Below, one piece after another: positions 9,266-18,540 of a stretch of 64,000 nt of DNA. Source of the DNA: CAYQCE01 sp964415885 (GTDB lineage Bacteria; Zixibacteria; MSB-5A5; JAABVY01; JAHJOQ01); NCBI GenBank assembly GCA_964415885.1, contig CAYQCE010000014.1, forward strand, positions 1-64,000, read 5' to 3'. How positions within the stretch are numbered: the stretch's first letter is position 1; each line of letters opens with the position of its first letter. Both the position numbers and the translations under genes were made by a program. The notes below the pieces were generated by a model. The model searched no databases. It was not told the DNA's origin and worked only from the letters and a program-made list of their open reading frames with translations.

Positions 9266-9293
9266 TTGACAGAATCCACCTTCAGAGTATTTT
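9266..9293 (+). promoter_or_regulatory. Relict promoter of the dockerin pseudogene
   Basis: TTGACA (9266-9271), 16 bases, TATTTT (9288-9293). It aligns with the promoter of the intact downstream paralogue: both begin CATATTGACA, and a shared GTACTCGTC follows at 9301 and at 9879, at nearly equal distance from the start codon. Confidence 0.6.
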
Positions 9294-9367
9294 GTAGTTA
9301 GTACTCGTCCGAACGCTTCCGATTGTCTAATTAGATTAACGACTAAGCTGTCGCACGGAGTGAATCT

Positions 9368-9702
9368 ATGTCAAATCTGAAGGCATCCCATCCGGAGAGA
9401 TTCTGGACTTCCATTTCACGCAGTTGCAGGATCATGGTTGAGTGAACGGTTACGCTACCTGGCAGAATGAGCGATGGAATTTCGCCGCCGTGCAAGGCAG
9501 GGAGGGTCGCATTGAGCTCGACATGATTGCCGGAGATTTTGATGACAGCGGGATTATAGACATCGATGATGTGGTTCTGTTGATTGATTACGTGTTTCGT
9601 GGCGGACCCGCGCTCAATCCGCTCGAGCGCGGAGACTTCAACGGCGATTCAGAAGTTGACACCGAGGACATCATCGAGCTGATAGCCTTTGTCTTTCATT
9701 AG
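9368..9702 (+). pseudogene. Decayed dockerin protein: start codon plus C-terminal tail only
   Basis: The tail from about 9382 reads, with one in-frame TGA at 9439-9441, as a close relative of the last ~105 residues of the neighbouring intact protein (LQDHG stop VNGYATWQNERWN versus LQNHGRINGYATWKDSRWN). It ends in a dockerin pair (DIDDVVLLIDYVFRGG, then DTEDIIELIAFVFH). The ATG at 9368 sits where the paralogue's start would be, but only a few codons follow before the tail, in a different frame. The body of the gene, over 1 kb, is missing. A 86-residue frame from GTG 9442 could still be read, but it has no signal peptide and no clear ribosome site. Confidence 0.7.
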
Positions 9703-9844
9703 ACATATGCTCGGAGTCCGGTCATGTTTCGGTCGAGATTACCGCAGGGTCGACGGCGAACTTCGTGATGCAGATGGCATTGTCCAGACCGGGCATCTGT
9801 TCTGGCTCGATAAGCTAACGGGCTGTTTCTGCCGAGATAACATA

Positions 9845-9872
9845 TTGACACGATTTGTATTGGCGTTATCTT
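9845..9872 (+). promoter_or_regulatory. Promoter of the intact dockerin gene
   Basis: TTGACA (9845-9850), 16-base spacer, TATCTT (9867-9872). The start codon is ~70 bases downstream, with a GGGG ribosome site before ATG 9943. Confidence 0.65.
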
Positions 9873-9942
9873 GATTTGGTACTCGTCATTACGCTTCGGC
9901 ACGAATTGACAACAGTCTATCACCACTTGATGGGGTTGAAAT

Positions 9943-11373
9943 ATGCATTGCTCGTTTTCGAAACTCATACTTCTGACTACATTCCTGGTCCTGCTTCTGT
10001 TGCCGGCACACGCAATCTCGGAGCCGGTCGATGCGGACTCCGTGACCTTCGCTCTTGGCCATGTTACCGCTGACCCGGGTGACACAATAGTCCTGCCATT
10101 TTCGATAAACACTGTCGTTGATGTCGCGGCCTATAATTTTCTCTTTTCAACAGAGAGTGGCTCGATAGAGCCGCTCGCTCTCGACGCGACAGGCACAAGG
10201 GGAGAGGGGCTGCCTGTTTTTATCTCAGGATTCGGAGGCTCAACATCGGAAGAGATCGCCGGTGTCGTGGCGTTTAATGCCGGAGTGTTCATTCCGGCGG
10301 GGGACGGACCTGTGAATCAGCTTATTGCCGAAACGGATGGCTCCATCGATGAGGGGTCGCTACTCGCACTGACATTCTTTGATGAGGAAACCATCGCGGG
10401 ACGGAAGAACACGATTAGCGATACGCTGGCGGAAGAGCACCTTCCGTGCTACAACAACGGCTCTGTCCATTTCCTGCTGAAATGGGATGGAATGATCCTC
10501 GACGATTGGGGTGATGTGAACACCGATGGCATCGCCTACACTGTCGGCGACTTCGTTTATTTCTCCAACCAGCTCACTGTTGGTCTCGATCAGGGCGGAT
10601 CGAACTACGAGGAGGGCACGGAGAATTCGGATGTCGATTTTGACAAACTTCCCTGGACAGTGTCGGACTTCCTCACGATCAGAGGAGTGATCTCAGGTGA
10701 TCTGATACCGATGGAGGCCGATTCGGTGTTCGATGTTATCCACAATCCCGGAGATTCGATCTGGTTCGACAGTTTCTTCGGAACTCAGCCGGATACTCTC
10801 GATATCCCGATGTACATCTCAAATGAGGACAGCGCGGGCTCGCTGACATTCAGTATGGATTTCGACTCGACAGAGATCGAGATAGTCGGGATAAACAGTG
10901 CCGGGAGTCGGCTTCCGATGGAGTGGGATCTGGTGGTTTCTCCTCGGGCAGAGGGGCTGTCATTCTTTGCATCCCCCGGCGACTATCAGGACGCAAAGAG
11001 CAGTCCACTCGAACCGGGTTCTGGACTGCTTGTCACGCTGCGTTTCGCTGTTCACTATCCGACATCCGAGGTTCTGGATTTAACGCTCACGCGTCTGCAG
11101 AACCACGGCAGGATCAACGGCTACGCCACATGGAAGGACAGTCGCTGGAACCTCGCGTCGCTGCAGAACAAGGAACGAAGAATCGAGTTTGCGTTCATTC
11201 GTGGTGATGCCAACGGTAGCGGATCGATAGATATCGATGACATCGTGTTCCTGATCGAGTATGTGTTCAATGGTGGTCCTGCGCCAACTCCAACCGATCG
11301 GGGAGACTTTGACGGCAACCTGACGATAGACATCGATGATATCGTAGCGCTCATTAACTTCGTGTTCGGATAG
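9943..11373 (+). CDS. Secreted protein with two cohesin-like domains and dockerin repeats
   Basis: 476 residues. Signal peptide KLILLTTFLVLLLLPAHA, then a beta-rich segment (about 35-165; ADPGDTIVLPFSI opening) resembling a cohesin-type fold. An EF-hand-like segment follows (GDVNTDGIAYTVGDFVYF, about 187-205), then a second similar beta domain (about 255-400). The C-terminus is a dockerin pair (DANGSGSIDIDDIVFLIEYV and DFDGNLTIDIDDIVALINFV). Dockerins bind calcium and pair with cohesins. Having both in one chain raises the possibility of self-association (inference). A partial paralogue lies just upstream at 9368-9702. Confidence 0.75.
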   Translation: MHCSFSKLILLTTFLVLLLLPAHAISEPVDADSVTFALGHVTADPGDTIVLPFSINTVVDVAAYNFLFSTESGSIEPLALDATGTRGEGLPVFISGFGGSTSEEIAGVVAFNAGVFIPAGDGPVNQLIAETDGSIDEGSLLALTFFDEETIAGRKNTISDTLAEEHLPCYNNGSVHFLLKWDGMILDDWGDVNTDGIAYTVGDFVYFSNQLTVGLDQGGSNYEEGTENSDVDFDKLPWTVSDFLTIRGVISGDLIPMEADSVFDVIHNPGDSIWFDSFFGTQPDTLDIPMYISNEDSAGSLTFSMDFDSTEIEIVGINSAGSRLPMEWDLVVSPRAEGLSFFASPGDYQDAKSSPLEPGSGLLVTLRFAVHYPTSEVLDLTLTRLQNHGRINGYATWKDSRWNLASLQNKERRIEFAFIRGDANGSGSIDIDDIVFLIEYVFNGGPAPTPTDRGDFDGNLTIDIDDIVALINFVFG

Positions 11374-11416
11374 GTGGTTGAGAAGCTTGCCCGATCGCTA
11401 ACTCGTTCATTTAGAT

Positions 11417-11446
11417 GAGACTATCACTCTAATCTGTGATGGTCTC
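11417..11446 (+). other. Stem-loop between dockerin gene and nuo promoter
   Basis: GAGACTATCAC (11417-11427) pairs with GTGATGGTCTC (11436-11446) with one G-U pair and an eight-base loop. No T-tract follows, so it is not a classical intrinsic terminator. It could still mark the 3' end of the dockerin message. Confidence 0.4.
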
Positions 11447-11541
11447 CATACCGTTCCAGTCCGTGTTGCACAATCCCGCACAATACGTTAAGGCACTGCG
11501 TGTTATGACGGCGCTTCGAACGCGCGGACGCCAAATACTTG

Positions 11542-11570
11542 TTGACACACTTCCGTACATGTTGTAGATT
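11542..11570 (+). promoter_or_regulatory. Promoter of the nuo operon
   Basis: TTGACA (11542-11547), 17 bases, TAGATT (11565-11570), with nuoA's GTG at 11609. This is the only strong promoter seen before the 14.5-kb complex I cluster. Confidence 0.7.
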
Positions 11571-11608
11571 CTGCGCTAACTTGTTTTGGCCGGGAGGGCA
11601 GTAGCACA

Positions 11609-11968
11609 GTGTTCGAGGTTTTTTTCCCGATAGTTTTGCTTCTTGCCATGTCGATCATAGGGGGCGGCGGGCTCTATCTGGTATCGAAGTTTATCGGCAA
11701 GAAGACAAAGGACTCTCCGTATATGGACGTTCCGTACGAGTCCGGCATCGAACCTGTCGGTTCTACCAAAGAGCGATTTCCGGTCAAATTCTATCTTGTT
11801 GCGCTTCTATTCATAGTGTTTGACATCGAAGTGGTATTCATGTATCCATGGGCAGTCAGCTATGACAGACTTGGCACGTTCGGGTTCGTCGAAATGCTGG
11901 TCTTTATTGGGATTCTGGCCGTTGGATATGTGTATATCATCCGACGAGGAGCGTTGAAATGGGATTAG
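11609..11968 (+). CDS. nuoA: NADH-quinone oxidoreductase subunit A
   Basis: 119 residues, GTG start with a GGGAGGG ribosome site. Three membrane helices are expected. The conserved loop PYESGIEPVGSTKERFPVKFYLVALLFIVFDIEVVF is split by acidic residues that line the quinone-cavity region of complex I. First gene of the nuo operon; it overlaps nuoB by ten bases. Confidence 0.97.
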   Translation: MFEVFFPIVLLLAMSIIGGGGLYLVSKFIGKKTKDSPYMDVPYESGIEPVGSTKERFPVKFYLVALLFIVFDIEVVFMYPWAVSYDRLGTFGFVEMLVFIGILAVGYVYIIRRGALKWD

Positions 11969-12438
11969 AGGAGAAAATCCCGGACGGGGTTATTCTCACG
12001 ACTATAGATAAGATGGTCAACTGGGCGCGCGGCAATTCGCTGTGGCCGTTCGGATTTGGCCTCGCATGTTGCGCCATCGAGATGATGTCCACTTTCGGTC
12101 CCAAATTCGATCTGGCGCGTTTCGGGATGGAGGTCATGCGTCCGTCCCCGAGACAGGCTGATCTCATGATCGTGGCCGGTCGGGTGTCGAACAAGATGGC
12201 TCCCATTATTAAACGCCTGTATGACCAGATGCCATCACCGAAATGGGTTATTTCCATGGGCGCGTGCGCTTCGTGCGGGGGCGTGTTCAACAACTACGCT
12301 ATCCTGCAGGGTGTGGACAAGATTCTGCCGGTTGATATTTACGTGCCGGGCTGTCCTCCGAGACCGGAGCAGTTGATAGACGGCATCGTAAAGCTCCAGG
12401 AAAAGATCAAGACCGAATCCATCAAAGACAAGAAGTGA
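11959..12438 (+). CDS. nuoB: NADH-quinone oxidoreductase subunit B (N2 cluster)
   Basis: 159 residues. Tandem cysteines in GLACCAIEMM, with further cysteines in GACASCGG and VPGCPPRPE, supply the ligands of iron-sulfur cluster N2, which hands electrons to quinone. The peripheral-arm subunit sits on the membrane arm. Start ATG lies inside the end of nuoA. Confidence 0.97.
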   Translation: MGLEEKIPDGVILTTIDKMVNWARGNSLWPFGFGLACCAIEMMSTFGPKFDLARFGMEVMRPSPRQADLMIVAGRVSNKMAPIIKRLYDQMPSPKWVISMGACASCGGVFNNYAILQGVDKILPVDIYVPGCPPRPEQLIDGIVKLQEKIKTESIKDKK

Positions 12439-12481
12439 ACGGTTCCGGGCCAGGGAGTGACTTTTCTCAGATTGTGAAAAT

Positions 12482-12991
12482 ATGAACGAAGTTCATCAAA
12501 AGGTCAAAGAGAAGCTAAGAGAGAGATTCGGCGGATCCGTCCTGGAAGAGAGCTACTTTCGGGATGAGTTGACGTTTATTGTCAAGCGGGATTCGCTGGT
12601 AGATATGCTCGAGTTCCTCAGGTCGGAGGACGACCTGAAGTATATCTTTCTCACCGATTTGACTGCCACAGACTGGCCGGATCGCGAACAACGTCATGAG
12701 ATAATCTATCTCGTTTACTCGTTCGATTCGCACACGTATGTCCGTCTCAAAGTCAGATGTCGCGAAGGTGAGAAGATGCCCACCGTTACGCATATGTGGG
12801 ACACAGCGAATTGGCTCGAGCGAGAGGTGTTTGACCTTTTCGGTGTTGATTTCGAGGGGCATCCCGATATGACCCGCATTCTGATGTGGGAGGATTTCGA
12901 GGGACATCCGCTGCGCAAGGATTTTCCTTTAACGTACGAGGTGCCCAACTTCAGCCACAACATTGATGACCCTCCGGAGGTAATCAAGTAG
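12482..12991 (+). CDS. nuoC: NADH-quinone oxidoreductase subunit C
   Basis: 169 residues with the 30-kDa subunit signature WLEREVFDLFGVDFEGHPD and LRKDFP. Separate from nuoD, unlike the fused nuoCD of enterobacteria. A 43-base gap follows nuoB. Overlaps nuoD's GTG by one base. Confidence 0.95.
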   Translation: MNEVHQKVKEKLRERFGGSVLEESYFRDELTFIVKRDSLVDMLEFLRSEDDLKYIFLTDLTATDWPDREQRHEIIYLVYSFDSHTYVRLKVRCREGEKMPTVTHMWDTANWLEREVFDLFGVDFEGHPDMTRILMWEDFEGHPLRKDFPLTYEVPNFSHNIDDPPEVIK

Positions 12992-14160
12992 TGGAAACGA
13001 AGACTATGACATTGAACATGGGGCCGCAGCATCCCGCCACTCATGGAGTACTGCGGGTCATGCTCGATCTCGAGGGCGAAAAGGTTTTGCGTGCTTATCC
13101 GGTTGTTGGATATCTTCACACCGGAATCGAGAAGACTGCGGAAGCCAAGCACTGGTCTAAAGTCATTCCCATGACCGACCGGATGGATTACCTTGCTCCG
13201 ATGTCAAACAACCTCGGGTACTGCCTGGCGGTCGAGAAGCTGTTTGGTCTCGAAATTCCGCCGAAAGCTCAGTGGATGCGCGTTCTCATGACCGAGCTTA
13301 CGCGACTGAACTCGCATCTGGTCTGGCTGGGAACTCACGCGCTGGACATCGGGGCCATGAGTATGCTTCTCTACGCTTTCCGAGAGCGTGAGAAAGTGGT
13401 CGAGATGTACGAGCTGGTATCTGGTCAGCGGATGATGTCGACGTATTTCAGAATCGGCGGATTGGCGGAAGATATCCCGGATGGTTTCGAAACGGCTGTC
13501 AAAGATATTCTGGACTATTTCCCGGGTAGATTCGACGAGTACGAAGACCTGCTTACGAACAACCCGATCTGGCGAAATCGCACGATCGGAGTTGCTAAGA
13601 TATCGCCCGAGGAAGCCATTAGTTCCGGCCTGACCGGACCACTTCTTCGCGCTTGCGGCTTCAAACACGATCTGCGAAAAGCAAAGCCTTATTCATCGTA
13701 CGATAAATTCGATTTCGAAATCCCGACTAATGATGGCTGTGATGTGTATGCGAGGTACCTCGTTCGATTGCAGGAGATGCGCGAGAGTCTGAAGATTGTG
13801 AAACAGGCTCTGGACGGAATGCCGGAAGGGCCGTACCGCGCCGATGCGCCGGGCGTTGTTTTGCCGCCCAAGGAACGCGTGATGGAGGAAATGGAAGCGT
13901 TGATCTTCCACTTCAAGATCATCACCGAGGGAATTCACCCGCCGGTCGGCGAGGTGTATCAGGGTATTGAGTCGCCCAAGGGCGAGATAGGCTACTATAT
14001 CGTCTCCGATGGCGGCCCGTATCCGTACAGAGTGAGAGTTCGGCCGCCGTCGTTTATCAACATTTCCGTACTGGACAAGCTGTGCAAGGGTGGCCTGTTT
14101 GCGGATGTTATCGCGGCAATCGGATCAATCGATATCGTGCTTGGTGAGGTCGACAGATGA
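12991..14160 (+). CDS. nuoD: NADH-quinone oxidoreductase subunit D
   Basis: 389 residues, GTG start overlapping the nuoC stop. N-terminal NMGPQHPATHGVLR is the 49-kDa subunit signature, whose histidine helps form the quinone site. The end reads SIDIVLGEVDR, the usual C-terminus. Overlaps nuoE by ATGA. Confidence 0.97.
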   Translation: METKTMTLNMGPQHPATHGVLRVMLDLEGEKVLRAYPVVGYLHTGIEKTAEAKHWSKVIPMTDRMDYLAPMSNNLGYCLAVEKLFGLEIPPKAQWMRVLMTELTRLNSHLVWLGTHALDIGAMSMLLYAFREREKVVEMYELVSGQRMMSTYFRIGGLAEDIPDGFETAVKDILDYFPGRFDEYEDLLTNNPIWRNRTIGVAKISPEEAISSGLTGPLLRACGFKHDLRKAKPYSSYDKFDFEIPTNDGCDVYARYLVRLQEMRESLKIVKQALDGMPEGPYRADAPGVVLPPKERVMEEMEALIFHFKIITEGIHPPVGEVYQGIESPKGEIGYYIVSDGGPYPYRVRVRPPSFINISVLDKLCKGGLFADVIAAIGSIDIVLGEVDR

Positions 14161-14633
14161 TCTTAACCGACGAGACAAAAAAGAGAATAAAGGATACCAT
14201 ACCGAAATATCCGGAGAGACGGTCCTGCATTCTGCCGGCGCTGACGGAGGCTTACTGGCAGGTGGGCCATCTCAACGATGATGTATACCGCGAGATTGCA
14301 GAGACTCTCGATCTGAATGTTATCGATGTCGCCGAGGCGGCGTCGTTCTACACGATGTTTCCGAAGAAGCCCGTCGGCAAATACTACATCCAGGTTTGTC
14401 AGAATATATCGTGTGCGCTGCTTGGCGCCGAGTCGCTCATCGAGTATCTGAAGAAGAAACTCAATGTCGAGCTCGGGGAGACTACCGAGGATGGCTTGTT
14501 TACGATCGTTGCGGTCGAATGTCTGGGGTCGTGCACAACAGCGCCTATGATGCAAATCAACAAAGAGTTTTATGAGAATCTGACCCACGAAAAAGTGGAT
14601 CAGATAATTGAAGATTTGAAGAAGCAGGGTTAG
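14157..14633 (+). CDS. nuoE: NADH-quinone oxidoreductase subunit E (N1a cluster)
   Basis: 158 residues, thioredoxin-like [2Fe-2S] subunit. The four ligands are in CQNISC and VECLGSCTTAP. N-terminal helical part binds NuoF. Translationally coupled to nuoD. Confidence 0.96.
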   Translation: MILTDETKKRIKDTIPKYPERRSCILPALTEAYWQVGHLNDDVYREIAETLDLNVIDVAEAASFYTMFPKKPVGKYYIQVCQNISCALLGAESLIEYLKKKLNVELGETTEDGLFTIVAVECLGSCTTAPMMQINKEFYENLTHEKVDQIIEDLKKQG

Positions 14634-14634
14634 C

Positions 14635-15927
14635 ATGGCGGAGCTCAAGGTTCTGTTCGACAAGCTTGAGAAGAATCCCGATCAGCACAAGATGGAGAGG
14701 TATGTCGCCGAGGGCGGCTATAAGGCGTGGGAAAAGGTCCTGAAGGAGATGAAGCCCGAAGAGGTCATCGAGGAGGTCAAGACCTCCGGCCTTCGTGGTC
14801 GTGGCGGTGCGGGATTCCCGGCCGGTGTGAAATGGGGCTTCGTGCCGAAGGAGCACCCCAGGCCGAAATACCTGGTCTGCAATGCTGATGAGTCTGAACC
14901 GGGCACCTGCAAGGACCGCGTCTTGATGGAGCGCGACCCGCATCGTGTCATCGAGGGGATGTGTATATCCTCGTATGCTATCGGGGCGCACCATTGCTTC
15001 ATCTACATTCGTGGCGAGTTCGTATTTCCGGCGGTACGCGTGAAGGCTGCTGTCGCCGAAGCCTACGAGAAGGGCTATCTCGGCAAGAACATATTCGGTA
15101 CCGGATATGACCTCGAACTGACCGTCCATACGGGTGGCGGTGCGTACATATGTGGTGAGGAGACCGCGCTGCTCAATTCACTTGAGGGCAAGCGCGGCAT
15201 GTCACGTATGAGACCGCCATTTCCTGCGGTCGAGGGTCTTTATGCCAGTCCGACAGTGGTAAACAACGTTGAGACTCTGGCCAACCTGCCGTATATCATC
15301 GAGAAGGGCGCCGAGTGGTATAAGTCGATGGGAACAGAGAAGTCGGCCGGTACCAGGATATTCTGCCTCTCGGGGCATGTCAATCGCCCCGGCAACTACG
15401 AGCTGGAGCTGGGTACGCCGCTTTCGTATCTGATTAACGATCTCGGAGGTGGTGTGGTCGACGGTAAGAAGCTCAAGGCGATCATTCCGGGCGGATCATC
15501 GACTCCGGTTCTCACTCCTGACAAAATTGATGTCTCCCTCGATTTCGAGTCGGTTGCAGAAGCAGGCTCGATGCTCGGATCGGGCGGTGTCGTCGTCATG
15601 CACGAAGATACCTGCATGGTGTGGGCGGCGCGAGTGCTGGCGTATTTCTACATGCACGAGTCGTGCGGCAAGTGCACCCCGTGCAGGATGGGCACACAGT
15701 GGATGTACGAAATGCTGGATCGTATAGAACGTGGTGAGGGCCGCGAAGACGATATCGAGGTGTTGCTCGACACGTGCGACAACATTGAAGGGCATACTAT
15801 CTGCCCCCTGGGTGATGCTGCTGCGATGCCCGTAAGGGCGTTTGCGAAGACATTCACCGATGAGTTTGAATTTCATATCAAGCACAAGAAATGTATGGTA
15901 GCTAATAGGTTTTATAGTTTCGCATAA
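14635..15927 (+). CDS. nuoF: NADH-quinone oxidoreductase subunit F (NADH/FMN site, N3 cluster)
   Basis: 430 residues. Glycine-rich GLRGRGGAGFPAGVKW is the FMN/NADH loop, followed by CNADESEPGTCKDR. GGGAYICGEETALLNSLEG is the second nucleotide-site motif. Cluster N3 ligands are in ESCGKCTPCR and in NIEGHTICPLGD. It oxidises NADH and feeds electrons into the chain of clusters. Confidence 0.97.
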   Translation: MAELKVLFDKLEKNPDQHKMERYVAEGGYKAWEKVLKEMKPEEVIEEVKTSGLRGRGGAGFPAGVKWGFVPKEHPRPKYLVCNADESEPGTCKDRVLMERDPHRVIEGMCISSYAIGAHHCFIYIRGEFVFPAVRVKAAVAEAYEKGYLGKNIFGTGYDLELTVHTGGGAYICGEETALLNSLEGKRGMSRMRPPFPAVEGLYASPTVVNNVETLANLPYIIEKGAEWYKSMGTEKSAGTRIFCLSGHVNRPGNYELELGTPLSYLINDLGGGVVDGKKLKAIIPGGSSTPVLTPDKIDVSLDFESVAEAGSMLGSGGVVVMHEDTCMVWAARVLAYFYMHESCGKCTPCRMGTQWMYEMLDRIERGEGREDDIEVLLDTCDNIEGHTICPLGDAAAMPVRAFAKTFTDEFEFHIKHKKCMVANRFYSFA

Positions 15928-18539
15928 TGGAAAAGATTAAGTTCCAAATAGATGGTCAGGAGGTCGAGACGACCAAGGGGAAAACGATCCTCGAAGCCGC
16001 TCTCGATAATGGAATCGATATTCCGTACTTCTGTTACCATCCCAAATTGAAGTCCGTTGGCGCTTGCAGAGTCTGTCTTGTCGAGGTCAAGGACTGGCCA
16101 AAGCTGCAGGTATCGTGCGCAACTCCGGCAGCCGATGGCATGGAGGTGTTCACGCAGAATGAGCGTGTCACCAAGGGCCGGCGCGGCGTGATTGAATTCA
16201 TACTGCTCAATCATCCGCTCGACTGCCCGACATGCGACAAGGGCGGAGAGTGCCCGTTGCAGAATATCACCTACCGATACGGCATTGACAAAGCTCGCAC
16301 TCACGAGCCGAGGCAGAGGTGGGATGTCGAGGAATCTACATTCGACGACCTGCCGATCGGGCCGGAGATAATCCGCAACCAGAATCGCTGCATTCACTGC
16401 TACCGGTGCACCCGTCTCGTTGACGAGGTATTCGAAGAGGATGATCTCGGTGCTTATCAGCGAGGGCACGGAACGGAGATCCTTCCGCCTCCCGGGCGTG
16501 AAATCCGAAACCTGTACTCAGGGAATGTCGTCGAATACTGCCCGGTTGGTGCGCTTCTGAACCGTGACTGGCGGTACAAGGTTCGAGTCTGGCTCACGAC
16601 CCAGAAGAAGACCGTCTGCAATCACTGCCCGGACGGCTGCAATATCATTTCGTGGACTTTCAGAGATAAGATATACCGCAACACGGTAAACCGCAACGAC
16701 AAGGTCGACGAGGGATTCCTCTGCGACGTCGGCAGGTACGGCTACCAGTTTGTGCATCATGCCGATCGGCTCAAAAGCCCGATGATCAAGAAGGGCGGCG
16801 AGCTGGTGGAATGCTCCTGGGGGGAGGCTTTCGAGGCGATACGCAAAAAGCTCTCCTCGATAAAGGAGAAGCTCGGTCCGCAGGGGATTGCGGCGCTTGT
16901 CGGTGATGATCTCTCCAACGAGGATTACTACGTTATCGGTCGTTTTATGCGGTCGGTCGTTGGGTCGAATTCGATAGATCACAGGCTGCATCGGAAGAAG
17001 AAGCTCTCGCATGTTGAGGAGCTGGAAGATCTCGGAATAGCCGGGACCAATCTCGAATACGAGGATATCGAGGATGCCGACCTGTTTGTTATACTCGGAT
17101 CGGACCTGCACAGCGAGAATCCGATCACTGCTCTGCGTGTGCTGAAAGCTCGCCGCGAGAACGAGGGAGACATCTTCCTGCTGAATCCGGCGCCGACTCG
17201 ACTCGTGCGCTCGGGTACGGAACTGGTCTACAAGTACAATTCAGAGGTTGCGATACTCAACGCGATCACACGATATATCCTTGAGAAAAAGCTCTATGAT
17301 TCAGAGTCTACCGGCTTGACAGACAGTGACATCAAGGCCTTTCTCGACAAGACCCGAACCTGTTCGCTCGAGAAAGTGGCAAAGGATGCCAATATCGATC
17401 TGGAGACGCTAAAGACTCTCGCCAGGAAAATCGCCGGAGCCAGGCGAGCTGTCTTTATAACGGGCTCGCATGTCTCTCTGCACTATCAGCGCGACGGCAT
17501 TCTGCGTGCTCTATACAATGTTGCGAAGGTCGGCGGAAGCTTGAATGACGAAAAGAAGAGCATACTGATACAGCGTCGTGGCGGTAACAACCGTGGCTGC
17601 TACCTCTTCGGTATGCGACCCGACAAGCTGCCGATTTACAAGACTCTCGACAAGCGTGAGGAGTTGAAGGATGTCTGGCCGGAGGGTGTCTCCGACAGAG
17701 AGGGCGCCGATACTATTGACGTACTCCGGCAAATGCAGGACAACAAGGTCGAGCTGACGTTCGTTGCAGGTGCCGACCCGGTGACGGAATATCCGGACGG
17801 TTCGTACATCTGTTCCGCTCTCACGAAGCTCGATTTCCTCGTGGTCAGCGACCTGTATCTGACCGAGACCGGTAAACTTGCTGATGTTCTGCTTCCGATG
17901 TCCAGCTATACGGAATCTGCAGGCAGTTTCTGTACCTGGGAGGGAAGAGTTCAGAAGTTTGAGCAGGTGTTGAAACCGATCAAGCCCTCGAAGCCGGCAT
18001 GGCGCATCTTCGCTGACCTGGCACGACTTCTTGAAGTCGAGTTTGGTTACGAGAAGGGCGAAGATATATTCAACGATTTCGTTAAGATGATCCCCGGCGC
18101 GGAAGAGAAGAACTTCGCTACGTTCCCGGCGGAAGGCATTTGCATTCCGTCCGGCACGAAGGTCAATCAGAACGCTCACTTCCAGATTGTCGAGCAGAAG
18201 AATGCCGAGATAGAACCGGAACGGGATTTTGTCTTGATTACCGGTGAGGGAGATCACCATATTGGGCGCAATCGGTCGACTCGCTGCGAGAGCTTGATGA
18301 GATTCATGGGCGAGCCTTATATCGGTATCTCTCGCGCGACGGCGGAAAAGTTCGAGGTCGGTGACGGAGATCTGATGAAAGCCGAGAACAAGTCAGGCAA
18401 GATAGTCGGTCCGGTGAAGGTGGTTGACCGGTTGCCGGATGATGTAATCTGGATTCCGGATAATTTCGCGGAGATGCAGGCGAATCAATTGCGAAACAGG
18501 AACATTGACATAGACATGGTTTCTCTTGTGAAGGTATAG
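15927..18539 (+). CDS. nuoG: NADH-quinone oxidoreductase subunit G, with N7 ligands
   Basis: 870 residues. An N-terminal [2Fe-2S] domain (CYHPKLKSVGACRVCLVEV) is followed by the His-Cys N5-type site (HPLDCPTCDKGGECPLQN) and the CIHCYRCTRLV site. A molybdopterin-oxidoreductase-like body fills the rest. Residues of CNHCPDGC followed 28 positions later by another cysteine (GFLCDVGRYG) fit the CxxCxxxCx27C pattern for the extra cluster N7. N7 is present in only some bacterial complex I enzymes. ATG overlaps the nuoF stop by one base. Confidence 0.95.
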   Translation: MEKIKFQIDGQEVETTKGKTILEAALDNGIDIPYFCYHPKLKSVGACRVCLVEVKDWPKLQVSCATPAADGMEVFTQNERVTKGRRGVIEFILLNHPLDCPTCDKGGECPLQNITYRYGIDKARTHEPRQRWDVEESTFDDLPIGPEIIRNQNRCIHCYRCTRLVDEVFEEDDLGAYQRGHGTEILPPPGREIRNLYSGNVVEYCPVGALLNRDWRYKVRVWLTTQKKTVCNHCPDGCNIISWTFRDKIYRNTVNRNDKVDEGFLCDVGRYGYQFVHHADRLKSPMIKKGGELVECSWGEAFEAIRKKLSSIKEKLGPQGIAALVGDDLSNEDYYVIGRFMRSVVGSNSIDHRLHRKKKLSHVEELEDLGIAGTNLEYEDIEDADLFVILGSDLHSENPITALRVLKARRENEGDIFLLNPAPTRLVRSGTELVYKYNSEVAILNAITRYILEKKLYDSESTGLTDSDIKAFLDKTRTCSLEKVAKDANIDLETLKTLARKIAGARRAVFITGSHVSLHYQRDGILRALYNVAKVGGSLNDEKKSILIQRRGGNNRGCYLFGMRPDKLPIYKTLDKREELKDVWPEGVSDREGADTIDVLRQMQDNKVELTFVAGADPVTEYPDGSYICSALTKLDFLVVSDLYLTETGKLADVLLPMSSYTESAGSFCTWEGRVQKFEQVLKPIKPSKPAWRIFADLARLLEVEFGYEKGEDIFNDFVKMIPGAEEKNFATFPAEGICIPSGTKVNQNAHFQIVEQKNAEIEPERDFVLITGEGDHHIGRNRSTRCESLMRFMGEPYIGISRATAEKFEVGDGDLMKAENKSGKIVGPVKVVDRLPDDVIWIPDNFAEMQANQLRNRNIDIDMVSLVKV

Positions 18540-18540
18540 G

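Noticed and set aside
9442..9702. Independent small dockerin gene
   Set aside because: Translation continues upstream through a TGA into sequence matching the paralogue, and there is no signal peptide; a gene remnant is the simpler reading.
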